Positions 1-7,050 of a DNA stretch of 17,206 bases are shown piece after piece. The stretch covers positions 1 to 17,206 of the forward strand of contig JABDLH010000262.1 of assembly GCA_013003145.1 (NCBI GenBank), written 5' to 3'. The notes below the pieces were generated by a model. That model had not been told where the DNA came from and did no database searches. It saw nothing but the letters and a program-made list of their open reading frames with translations. A program made the translations under genes and the position numbers. Position 1 is the first letter of the stretch; every line of letters starts with the position of its first letter. The DNA comes from Flavobacteriaceae bacterium (GTDB lineage: Bacteria; Bacteroidota; Bacteroidia; Flavobacteriales; Flavobacteriaceae).

Positions 1-316
1 GTGTAAAAGGTTTGGAAATGTAATCGTAAGCACCTTTTTTCATCGCCGATACAGCCGTTCCCACCTCCGCATAACCTGTCATGACAATTACCTGGGTTGT
101 GGGGGCAGTTTCCTTGATATGGCTCAACATTCGTATCCCGTCAAAATCAGGGAGCCTGAGATCTGTCACCACCAGGTCAAAAACCTCTTTTTTCAGTGCT
201 TCCTTGGCCTCCGGCGCGTTGAAAGTTATGATCACCTCATGGTCATGCCTGCCCAGGAAGCGTTGTAGCATCTGGCAAAATGCAGCGTCGTCTTCAATGA
301 TAAGAATTTTTGGCAT
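1..316 (-). CDS. Response regulator, receiver domain (NtrC-like), C-terminus cut by window edge
   Basis: The first 105 residues of a two-component response regulator are visible; the gene runs off the left edge, so the output domain is not seen. The receiver motifs are present: acidic pair E8-D9-D10, phospho-acceptor D52 in VVTDLRLPD, T80 in VIVMTGYAE and K102 in YISKPF. The helix-5 text MKKGAYDYISKPF is typical of NtrC/AtoC-family regulators, which carry a sigma-54-interacting AAA+ domain and an HTH after the receiver. That class is inference, because only the receiver is in the window. The start ATG is the first in frame, and a TACATTTG -7 element lies about 27 bp upstream. It shares a strand with two PepSY-like genes that have sigma-54-like promoters and upstream palindromes, which makes it the obvious candidate regulator for them. 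Confidence 0.88.
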   Translation of the reverse strand, partial: MPKILIIEDDAAFCQMLQRFLGRHDHEVIITFNAPEAKEALKKEVFDLVVTDLRLPDFDGIRMLSHIKETAPTTQVIVMTGYAEVGTAVSAMKKGAYDYISKPFT

Positions 317-342
317 GGCAAGGTTCTGTATACCTATGTACG

Positions 343-350
343 CAAATGTA
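343..350 (-). promoter_or_regulatory. Candidate -7 element (TACATTTG) of the response regulator gene
   Basis: On the minus strand TACATTTG matches the Bacteroidetes primary-sigma -7 consensus TAnnTTTG and would start transcription roughly 20 nt before the ATG at 316. No good -33 TTG lies 19 bp upstream, so support comes from the -7 box and position only. Confidence 0.4.
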
Positions 351-419
351 CTACCGATTAGATGGGCAGAAGGGTGATTTATCGTAAAAGATGTGCGCAA
401 TAGCGATGAACATAAAAAA

Positions 420-448
420 GTAACCCCGGGAGAATGTCCCGGGGTTAC
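420..448 (-). terminator. Strong intrinsic terminator
   Basis: A perfect 12-bp stem, GTAACCCCGGGA paired with TCCCGGGGTTAC, has a 5-nt loop. On the minus strand it is followed by CTTTTTTATG, a run of six T. It lies between the first PepSY-like gene and the response regulator and should isolate the two transcripts. It is the second minus-strand hairpin after that gene. Confidence 0.8.
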
Positions 449-507
449 TAGGTCAGGCAGTGTTTACTGCCCTGGTAAGATAATTGGGGTGCCGTAGCAC
501 AGTAGAA

Positions 508-538
508 AGAAAGGGGCCGATTCACCGAGCCCCTTTCT
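508..538 (-). terminator. Probable terminator of the first PepSY-like gene
   Basis: A 10-bp perfect stem (AGAAAGGGGC with GCCCCTTTCT) and an 11-nt loop lie 60 bp past the stop codon at 598. On the minus strand the stem runs into TTTCTTTCTACTG, a broken T tract, so it is weaker than the hairpin at 420-448. Confidence 0.6.
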
Positions 539-597
539 AACCAAACCAACTTGATACAAAACAAATAACTCGGTTTTAAATCAAACCAGAGTTATTT

Positions 598-906
598 CTA
601 CTGCTCTAGCCAGTTACCTTGTTCGTCAGCATACAATGTACCTGTGGTACCGTCTTGCAGAGATACTTCCAGTTTAAACTGGTTTTCCTCGTTCTTGTAT
701 GCTTTATCGATAGTCGCAGTTGGGTAGTTTTTCTCTACTGCATCCGATACTGCTTGTGGAACTTCTTCCACGGCGATTTCAGAATAATTATCCTGAGCAG
801 TTGCTACTACTTCAGTTCCTTCTCCTTGAACGGATTGGGTATCCTGCTGTGCAAATGCGGTTAAACTACCTAGTGATAATACTGCTGCAAACATTAGCTT
901 TTTCAT
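598..906 (-). CDS. Secreted PepSY-like (DUF2874-type) small protein, copy A
   Basis: A 102-residue exported protein. The start chosen is the ATG at 906, because the protein then begins MKKLMFAAVLSLGSLTAFAQ, a complete signal peptide with likely cleavage after AFA. An ATG 27 bp further upstream would put extra charged residues in front of it. The mature part has an acidic low-complexity linker (about residues 20-40), then a PepSY-like fold with VPQAVSDAVEKNYPTA (helix) and strands ending LYADEQGNWLEQ. The family is common in Bacteroidetes as short periplasmic proteins of unknown role; no catalytic residues are visible. It is a tandem paralog of the gene at 1261-1572, with near-identical signal peptide and C-terminus. 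The promoter looks sigma-54 dependent (960-974), with an upstream palindrome at 1078-1100. Confidence 0.85.
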   Translation of the reverse strand: MKKLMFAAVLSLGSLTAFAQQDTQSVQGEGTEVVATAQDNYSEIAVEEVPQAVSDAVEKNYPTATIDKAYKNEENQFKLEVSLQDGTTGTLYADEQGNWLEQ

Positions 907-959
907 ATTGTGTGTTTTAAGATTAAACTTCATTATTAATTGAATTCCCTATACCTAAT

Positions 960-974
960 GCTATAATAATACCA
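960..974 (-). promoter_or_regulatory. Sigma-54-like -24/-12 promoter of PepSY copy A
   Basis: Read on the minus strand the element is TGGTATTATTATAGC. The invariant GG (-24) and GC (-12) are present at the canonical spacing of the TGGCAC-N5-TTGC consensus; the other positions are only partly matched. It lies 68 bp before the start codon, giving a leader of about 42 nt. No TAnnTTTG element is present between the gene and the upstream palindrome. The matching layout at copy B raises confidence. Confidence 0.5.
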
Positions 975-1077
975 AAATGAAATCAAGGATACACATTGAG
1001 GTAACAACCTGTTTTTCAGTTAATTAAGTAATTTCTTGTTTTTCTATCCACGTGTAATACTGTGATCCCTATGCACA

Positions 1078-1100
1078 AAGTGTGTAATAATTACACACTT
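1078..1100. promoter_or_regulatory. Palindromic operator/enhancer site upstream of PepSY copy A
   Basis: A perfect inverted repeat of 11-bp arms (AAGTGTGTAAT / ATTACACACTT) around one central A. It lies 172 bp before the start codon of copy A and about 104 bp upstream of the -24 element, the usual distance for a bacterial enhancer-binding protein. The same GTGTGTAA half-site palindrome occurs at 1744-1770 at the same distance from copy B. A weaker half-site-like stretch, GTGTAATACTGTG, lies at 1052-1064. The rest of 907-1260 holds nothing else recognisable apart from the terminator at 1188-1209. Confidence 0.7.
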
Positions 1101-1187
1101 AAAAAGTGGCAGAAGCCGAAGGATCATAACAGGGAAGCATAGTCGTGGATACATTAGGGGAGGAGACCAGCCTACTGCAAAAAGAAA

Positions 1188-1209
1188 AGCCCCGGGTTAA
1201 CCCGGGGCT
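1188..1209 (-). terminator. Terminator of PepSY copy B (possibly bidirectional)
   Basis: A 22-bp perfect palindrome (AGCCCCGGG, TTAA, CCCGGGGCT) lies about 52 bp past the stop at 1261. On the minus strand it is followed by TTTCTTTTTGC. On the plus strand CTCTTTTAC follows, so it could also stop transcription entering from the left. Confidence 0.75.
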
Positions 1210-1260
1210 CTTTTACTAACTAATCAGTATAATCATTTGCGCTTCGCTATGAAGCCGGTA

Positions 1261-1572
1261 TTACATGTCTAGCCAGTTACCTTCACTATCTGCATACAGT
1301 TCTGAGGTACTTCCATCTTCCAGAGTTACCTGCAGTTTGTACTGCTCTTCTTCATTTACGAAGGCGTTATCAATCTCAGCGTTTGGGAAATCCCTAGTTA
1401 AAGCCTCGGTAATTGCAGCCGGTACTTCACTTAATTCGATCGCTGAAAAGTCTTCCTGAACTTCTGCAGTAGCAGCAACTTCAGTATCAACATTGATGTC
1501 TGCTTCAGTCTCCTGGGCGAAAGCTGTTAAACTTCCCAGAGACAATACGGTCATAAATAATATCTTTTTCAT
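1261..1572 (-). CDS. Secreted PepSY-like (DUF2874-type) small protein, copy B
   Basis: A 103-residue exported protein and close paralog of the gene at 598-906. The ATG at 1572 is chosen because it starts directly at the signal peptide MKKILFMTVLSLGSLTAFAQ. A longer frame to 1686 would read through the sigma-54-like promoter and add a non-signal-like leader. After an acidic linker the PepSY-like part contains VPAAITEALTRDFPNAEID and ends YADSEGNWLDM, parallel to copy A. The family is known mainly as periplasmic proteins without an assigned activity. The two copies share coding sequence, promoter position, upstream palindrome and terminator arrangement, so the whole unit of about 666 bp looks duplicated, with the linkers diverged most. 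Confidence 0.85.
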   Translation of the reverse strand: MKKILFMTVLSLGSLTAFAQETEADINVDTEVAATAEVQEDFSAIELSEVPAAITEALTRDFPNAEIDNAFVNEEEQYKLQVTLEDGSTSELYADSEGNWLDM

Positions 1573-1626
1573 GTGTTCTGTTTTTAAAATTAAATTAATG
1601 TTTGTTTTGTAATCACTGATACATAC

Positions 1627-1641
1627 GAAAATATAGTGCCA
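1627..1641 (-). promoter_or_regulatory. Sigma-54-like -24/-12 promoter of PepSY copy B
   Basis: The minus-strand element is TGGCACTATATTTTC. The -24 half TGGCAC is a perfect consensus match and the -12 half TTTC differs from TTGC at one position, at the right spacing. It sits 69 bp before the start codon, against 68 bp for copy A. The same stretch contains TATATTTT, one mismatch from a housekeeping -7 box, but no -33 TTG lies 19 bp upstream, so sigma-54 is the better reading. Confidence 0.55.
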
Positions 1642-1743
1642 GTAAGATCTCGACTTTGAAAATATAGTTAGTTCGCTGATTTTCAATCAATTATGATGTA
1701 AAGGGTGGTGAGCTATATCGTTTACCAATGGGTAAAACACAGG

Positions 1744-1770
1744 AAAAGTGTGTAATACTTACACACTTTT
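1744..1770. promoter_or_regulatory. Palindromic operator/enhancer site upstream of PepSY copy B
   Basis: A perfect inverted repeat with 12-bp arms (AAAAGTGTGTAA / TTACACACTTTT) around TAC. The core GTGTGTAA-N3-TTACACAC is shared with the site at 1078-1100 apart from central bases. It begins 172 bp before the start codon and about 103 bp upstream of the -24 element. A second, different inverted repeat (TTTACC-AATG-GGTAAA, 1721-1736) sits 7 bp away on the promoter side. Confidence 0.7.
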
Positions 1771-1796
1771 CTATGCTTAAAAGATACCAACCAGGT

Positions 1797-3338
1797 TTAA
1801 CGCACCTGGTGAGCAGGTTTTAAAAGGTCGTTCACCGTCTTTACCGGGTTAAATGTCTCCAGGGCCACCTCGACAAAGATGGTGTTCCAAAAAGCCATGG
1901 CTCCATTCCACAAACCGGGTAATTCCAAAGCTTTAAGTTTCTGGCCTTCTTTGGTCTTCTGCGTGATAAAGGCCAATTGGGAGTTCACGTAATTAGGAAG
2001 GTGAAATTTCTCACCCCGGTGATCTTTGACGGAGCATACCAGGTCTACAGGGTTAAAGTGGGTCGCATCCCTGAAGATGGAATGCTGCTTATCGTTTTTT
2101 GTATCTACCTGGGCAGACTCGATGATCTGAAGCGATACATTGTTATGATCATCCCTGATCCAGAATGGTCCTCCTCCCGGCTCCCCTTCATTCTTCACCA
2201 TTCCGCATACGCGGATAGGACGGTTTATCTTGTCTCTCAGGATCTCTATTTGTTGTGCAGCGCTGTATCCCTGGAACTTTTCCGTAAACCTGACATTCAA
2301 CTTATTTTCCAGGAATTCCCTGATCTCTTTCAACTGTTCTCCATTAAGTTCACCCTCCTGCAGCATTGCCGCATATTTAAAAGCCTGTTCCTGTACTTGC
2401 AACAAAAGCCCTGCCAGGAGCTTTTTAGAGCGGATAACCTCGCCTGCATGCTCCGGGACCACTACATTATCTATGTTCTTAATAAAGATGAGGTCTGCCT
2501 CCTGTTCATCGAGGTTCTCTATCAGTGCCCCATGACCGCCGGGTCTGAAGAGAATACTTCCATCCTCCTCCCGGAAGGGTTCGTTCTCCATAGTAACGGC
2601 AATAGTATCGGTTGATGGTTTCTGGTAGGAGTAGCTTATGTTAAACGAAGTCTGGGTCTGGCCGGACAGCCTGTCCTTTACCGCACTGAATTCATTATTG
2701 AAGAGTTCTCCGTGTTGTTCGGATATGGTGAAGTGCAGGCTGGCGCTATTATCCTGGCTTGCATAGGCAGCTCCTTCTTTCAGGTGCTCCTCGAAGGGAG
2801 TGGCCAGATAATCCCTGTAATTATGAAAGGGCAATAGTCCTTTTGGATAAAACCCATAGTTCAGTTTATCTTCCTCAAGCATCTCTGCCACGAAAAGAAA
2901 GACCTCTTCGTCCTTGGAATTTACTTTTCCTTTTATCCTATTCCTGATCATGGTGTAAAATGGAAAATCGGTAATCCCATCCACAAATCTTTTCATCGCC
3001 TTATCGCCGGTGCGTTCAAAATAATCATCCAGGGTTTCTTCATGTGGATCATATTCTGAAAGGAAATTGAATAATGCCTTGAACATACGGGAAGCGGCCC
3101 CTGATGCCGGGACAAACTTCAGCAGCTCCTTTCCCTTTTTATTCTTCTCGAAAAACTGAACGTATTCACTTTCTTCCGCCTCGCTAAGCTTAAGGATACC
3201 ATCATCGACCACCGCAGCCTTTTCCAGTTCCACAAAGGGAATCCCGGCTTTAAACATATCTATCTGTTCACGGACTTTCTTTTCAGAAATTCCCCTGGCT
3301 TTAAATTGTTTCTGATCTTTTTCTGTGAATGTCGTCAT
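1797..3338 (-). CDS. DUF4301 family protein
   Basis: A 513-residue cytosolic protein of the Bacteroidetes-specific DUF4301 family, at the usual family length. Recognisable blocks are the N-terminal ARGISEKKVREQIDMFKAG, FVPASGAASRMFKALF (about residues 75-91), RPGGHGALIENLDEQEADL, FIKNIDNVV and CGMVKNEGEPGGGPFW. These are the glycine-rich, conserved stretches expected in a nucleotide- or sugar-phosphate-handling enzyme, but the function is not established and I do not assign one. The ATG overlaps the TGA of the upstream kinase gene (ATGA), which indicates translational coupling. It is the last gene of the five-gene run. A 7-bp hairpin overlaps its stop codon, but no convincing terminator follows before the palindrome at 1744-1770. 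Confidence 0.9.
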   Translation of the reverse strand: MTTFTEKDQKQFKARGISEKKVREQIDMFKAGIPFVELEKAAVVDDGILKLSEAEESEYVQFFEKNKKGKELLKFVPASGAASRMFKALFNFLSEYDPHEETLDDYFERTGDKAMKRFVDGITDFPFYTMIRNRIKGKVNSKDEEVFLFVAEMLEEDKLNYGFYPKGLLPFHNYRDYLATPFEEHLKEGAAYASQDNSASLHFTISEQHGELFNNEFSAVKDRLSGQTQTSFNISYSYQKPSTDTIAVTMENEPFREEDGSILFRPGGHGALIENLDEQEADLIFIKNIDNVVVPEHAGEVIRSKKLLAGLLLQVQEQAFKYAAMLQEGELNGEQLKEIREFLENKLNVRFTEKFQGYSAAQQIEILRDKINRPIRVCGMVKNEGEPGGGPFWIRDDHNNVSLQIIESAQVDTKNDKQHSIFRDATHFNPVDLVCSVKDHRGEKFHLPNYVNSQLAFITQKTKEGQKLKALELPGLWNGAMAFWNTIFVEVALETFNPVKTVNDLLKPAHQVR

Positions 3339-3898
3339 GCTGCTAATAATTTATCTATATGGGCGATTGCGGCCTGTAAACGAGAGGTTTCATCCCCTCT
3401 TAAGGTAACGAAATTACGATTATATTTTTCAAGGGTTGACCTGAAATAATCAAACATTTGCTCTCTTTCATTCGGCTTGTCACGCAGATCGTCCTTCTCC
3501 CAGGGCACATCTATCCCGGTCAGGAAATACAGCTCGTAGTCGTTTTCCAGCGCATATTTTTCCAGCAAGGGATCGCAACTCCCCAGGTAGTAGGTTTCAG
3601 AATACACCTTAGTTTCCAACAGGTCTGTGTCGCAGATCAACAAACGGTCTGCCTGCTCCGACAGTGAATTTTCCAGGCTCATCTGTCCTATGGCAATCGG
3701 GATAAGGTCTTGGGGTTCGCAGGTTTTTTGTTCCCTCTCCCATTTCTCCTGCAGGTACTCCCTGGCATATTCCGGAACCCAGGGCTCCTTGTAATGATCA
3801 GCCAGCTGCATGGCCAGGGTGGTCTTCCCGGTCGATTCCGGGCCGAACAACACTACTTTAATAAGGTCTGAGGGCTTTTGTTTAAGTCTTTCTTCCAT
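3335..3898 (-). CDS. NadR-like P-loop kinase (AAA_28; probable ribosylnicotinamide kinase)
   Basis: A 187-residue ATPase/kinase. The Walker A motif GPESTGKTT is at residues 19-27, followed by WVPEYAREYL, a substrate-region signature of the NadR C-terminal kinase domain, and LLICDTDLLETKVY as the Walker B-like strand. In NadR this domain phosphorylates nicotinamide riboside to NMN. The adenylyltransferase and HTH domains of full NadR are absent, so this is a stand-alone kinase domain. Its gene overlaps the end of the pnuC-type gene by 46 bp, so transporter and kinase are almost certainly made together, fitting uptake followed by phosphorylation trapping. Because a thiamine-binding DUF77 gene is in the same run, thiamine or another vitamin as substrate cannot be excluded. 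Confidence 0.8.
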   Translation of the reverse strand: MEERLKQKPSDLIKVVLFGPESTGKTTLAMQLADHYKEPWVPEYAREYLQEKWEREQKTCEPQDLIPIAIGQMSLENSLSEQADRLLICDTDLLETKVYSETYYLGSCDPLLEKYALENDYELYFLTGIDVPWEKDDLRDKPNEREQMFDYFRSTLEKYNRNFVTLRGDETSRLQAAIAHIDKLLAA

Positions 3899-4491
3899 GC
3901 TAGGTAACCAAAGATTGCGATCAGGGTGAACAGAAAATACTGTAGGGAAGTAAAGATAAGGCCTTTATACCAGTAGAGGGGAACGGAGATCAGGTCCCCG
4001 ATGATCCAGTAGACCCAGTTCTCCAGTTTCTTCTTTGCCATCAGCCACATCCCGACAAAGAATATGGCCGTGGTTAAAGTATCCACGTAAGCGGTCCAGG
4101 TATTAAAACGATCGAGCAGGAAATAGACCACCGTCACGAATAATACAGCCCCGATAAAAAGCAGGACAGACCATTTTTTCTCTTTAGAGGTAGTAGTGGT
4201 TATGGGGATATAATGGGTGTCATCAACCTTCCTGGTCCAGTTATACCAACCTATGATGCTCATGCTAAAGTAGTAGGCATTGATCAGCATATCACCGATC
4301 AATCCAAAGATGGCGAGGATATAAACGAAGATCGCAGTGCTGATGATCCCGGTCGGGAATACGAGGATATTCTCTCGTTTAGCATACCATACACTGAGGA
4401 ATCCGAAAAATACCCCTATCATTTCCAGGACTACGAGGTAGGTTTCTACGCCTTCATATTGTGCAAAGAACCAATCAGAAATGAGGCTCAT
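3853..4491 (-). CDS. pnuC: PnuC-family vitamin transporter (probable nicotinamide riboside)
   Basis: A 212-residue inner-membrane protein with about seven hydrophobic helices. PnuC-family hallmarks are VLEMIGVFFGFLSVWYAKRE near the N-terminus, INAYYFSMSIIGWYNW in the middle and YWIIGDLISVPLYWYKG followed by GYLAWKK at the end. PnuC proteins move an unphosphorylated vitamin by facilitated diffusion, and a cytosolic kinase traps it. The ATG at 4491 is preferred over a GTG two codons earlier (4497). It overlaps the upstream DUF77 gene by 17 bp, and its end overlaps the kinase gene. PnuC relatives called PnuT carry thiamine, so the substrate is inferred from the NadR-like kinase next door. Confidence 0.85.
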   Translation of the reverse strand: MSLISDWFFAQYEGVETYLVVLEMIGVFFGFLSVWYAKRENILVFPTGIISTAIFVYILAIFGLIGDMLINAYYFSMSIIGWYNWTRKVDDTHYIPITTTTSKEKKWSVLLFIGAVLFVTVVYFLLDRFNTWTAYVDTLTTAIFFVGMWLMAKKKLENWVYWIIGDLISVPLYWYKGLIFTSLQYFLFTLIAIFGYLAWKKDLNKSPQTLLK

Positions 4492-4735
4492 AATCACTGC
4501 GGTCAGATTTGACGATCTTCATATAGAGCAATCCTCTTTCCACGGCATCAAAAGCGATTTTGACTTCTTGCTGAAGTACCGCCATCACCTTATCGTATTC
4601 CCCGTAAACCTGCGTGCTAAGGGGATTCTCCAGTACAGTAAGCCCGGATTCGCGGAGTTTCTTTATAAAGTTAATGATGGCTGGTTCGTATTCGTCCTGT
4701 AAAGGTGTAAGCGTAAGTTCTACGGATATATTCAT
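4475..4735 (-). CDS. Thiamine-binding / DUF77 (MTH1187/YkoF-like) family protein
   Basis: An 86-residue cytosolic protein beginning MNISVELTLTPL and containing NPLSTQVYGEYDKVMAVLQ, the conserved pattern of the small DUF77 (Thiamine_BP) family: a ferredoxin-like fold that forms tetramers and, in some members, binds thiamine. The length is typical. It sits between the phosphopantetheinyl transferase gene (23-bp gap) and the PnuC-type transporter (overlapping). Together these suggest a vitamin-handling unit, but whether the ligand is thiamine in this organism is inference. Confidence 0.82.
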   Translation of the reverse strand: MNISVELTLTPLQDEYEPAIINFIKKLRESGLTVLENPLSTQVYGEYDKVMAVLQQEVKIAFDAVERGLLYMKIVKSDRSDYEPHF

Positions 4736-4758
4736 AGTGCTTTTAGGTTATATGTGAT

Positions 4759-5394
4759 TCAGGAATTCTTTATGGCATAGACACAGGTAAAGCCCTCAAA
4801 TTCCAGGAAGGAAATCCGGTATTCAGATGCATCCCCATGGTAGAGTATCTCTGCCGTGGTCCGGCTGTCATCAAAGGAGAAATCCTTTACGTCTACGTGG
4901 TGGAGGAAGCTGAGTCCCTGCTTGGCATAGATCTTATAGAGTGATTCTTTAGCCCCCCATACTATGGTAAGCTTGCGGATCAATGCCTCGGAATTCGCCA
5001 GGGTCCTGTATTCTTCCAGGGGAGTGAATTTATTAGCGATCCTGAGGATCTTCTCGCGCTGCATTTCTATATCTATACCCACTTCCCTGTCCTTGCTGAT
5101 AATGATAGTGGTGAACTGGTGAGAATGGCTTATGCTGATATGGTTACCGTCCTTCAGGTGAGGTTTGCCCCCTTCGTCATAATACAGATCTTTATCCTCA
5201 TAAGCTGCTTCAGCCATCAGGTGCCGTATGCTCAGGAACCCCCTGCGGTGTAATTCTGATTTCATCCCATCCATCCGGGCTTTACATTCGGGTGTCAGCT
5301 GTATACCTTTTGCCAGCTCCTCCTCCGATTCTGTGATCTTCCAGATGTACACTGTAATGTGCTCAGTTACTGTTATAGTTTTGTAAAGAGGCAT
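4759..5394 (-). CDS. 4'-phosphopantetheinyl transferase superfamily protein (Sfp-like)
   Basis: A 211-residue enzyme expected to transfer the phosphopantetheine arm of CoA onto carrier-protein serines. The two diagnostic motifs are present: VGIDIE (residues 105-110, Mg-binding acidic residues) and WGAKESLYK (146-154). [10 protein letters not shown] (85-94) is the conserved His-Ser strand. Length and motif spacing fit the Sfp/Gsp type rather than the short AcpS type. It is the first gene of the minus-strand five-gene run and is divergent from ahcY, with 85 bp between the two start codons. No clear minus-strand -7 box was found in that gap. Confidence 0.88.
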   Translation of the reverse strand: MPLYKTITVTEHITVYIWKITESEEELAKGIQLTPECKARMDGMKSELHRRGFLSIRHLMAEAAYEDKDLYYDEGGKPHLKDGNHISISHSHQFTTIIISKDREVGIDIEMQREKILRIANKFTPLEEYRTLANSEALIRKLTIVWGAKESLYKIYAKQGLSFLHHVDVKDFSFDDSRTTAEILYHGDASEYRISFLEFEGFTCVYAIKNS

Positions 5395-5414
5395 AAGATT
5401 ACTTAACTTATTAT

Positions 5415-5422
5415 TACCTTTG
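5415..5422 (+). promoter_or_regulatory. Candidate -7 element (TACCTTTG) for ahcY
   Basis: TACCTTTG matches the Bacteroidetes -7 consensus TAnnTTTG. It would give a leader of about 50 nt before the ATG at 5480. No TTG lies 19 bp upstream, so the -33 element is missing or weak. Confidence 0.4.
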
Positions 5423-5479
5423 TTTTCGCTGTTTCAGCACGAAAATGGCTCTTTAACGAAAGTAAAAATAAAAAAGGAT

Positions 5480-6796
<1,317 letters not shown>

Positions 6797-6820
6797 TACC
6801 TGGGAGCCTTAAAACACCAT

Positions 6821-6852
6821 CCCTGTAATCTTTCGGTTACAGGGTTTTTTTT
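6821..6852 (+). terminator. Intrinsic terminator of ahcY
   Basis: The stem CCCTGTAATC / GGTTACAGGG (one G-U pair) with loop TTTC is followed by eight T. It lies 25 bp past the ahcY stop. Confidence 0.9.
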
Positions 6853-6861
6853 GCATAAAAA

Positions 6862-6881
6862 AACCGGCACATTGGCCGGTT
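6862..6881 (-). terminator. Minus-strand terminator-like hairpin
   Basis: A 7-bp stem AACCGGC / GCCGGTT with a 6-nt loop is followed on the minus strand by a run of seven T. It comes after the rpmA terminator at 7002-7023, so it is either a back-up terminator or the end of a separate short transcript from 6884-7000. Confidence 0.65.
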
Positions 6882-6956
6882 CTAAACTAAGCTAACTCAA
6901 AATTTCATCTGAACAGCTTAAAGGTCGTGGATATTAGGGTGTTAGAAGTTAATTTA

Positions 6957-6988
6957 AAATTAAGCTTAGCAAACCAAAAGCTTAATTT
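6957..6988. repeat. AT-rich 11-bp inverted repeat between two terminators
   Basis: AAATTAAGCTT and AAGCTTAATTT form a perfect 11-bp stem with a 10-nt loop (AGCAAACCAA). No open reading frame of note exists in 6884-7000 on either strand. It could be part of a small RNA or a protein-binding site; the sequence alone does not decide. Confidence 0.5.
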
Positions 6989-7001
6989 ATGGCCACAAAA
7001 A

Positions 7002-7023
7002 AACCCGGTAAATATACCGGGTT
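7002..7023 (-). terminator. Intrinsic terminator of the rplU-rpmA operon
   Basis: The stem AACCCGGTA / TACCGGGTT with loop AATA is followed on the minus strand by TTTTTTT. It lies about 28 bp past the rpmA stop. Confidence 0.85.
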
Positions 7024-7050
7024 CTTTATGCTGTAATCAGTTTGAAGGTC

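Noticed and set aside
1188-1209. GC-rich 22-bp palindrome as an operator
   Set aside because: Its position after a stop codon and T-rich flanks on both sides fit a terminator better than a binding site.
1573-1686. Longer N-terminus for PepSY copy B starting at 1686
   Set aside because: It would translate the sigma-54-like promoter and place 38 residues in front of a complete signal peptide. The internal ATG matches copy A.
1790-1810. 7-bp hairpin ACCAGGT/ACCTGGT at the DUF4301 stop codon as a terminator
   Set aside because: The stem is short, overlaps the coding end and is not followed by a clean T run on the minus strand.
1977-2615. 212-codon plus-strand frame opposite the DUF4301 gene
   Set aside because: It is the antisense shadow of a well-conserved coding sequence, has no family resemblance and no promoter or ribosome-binding site.
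4736-4758. Promoter or riboswitch between the phosphopantetheinyl transferase and DUF77 genes
   Set aside because: Only 23 bp separate the genes, too short for a TPP riboswitch, and no -7 element is present.
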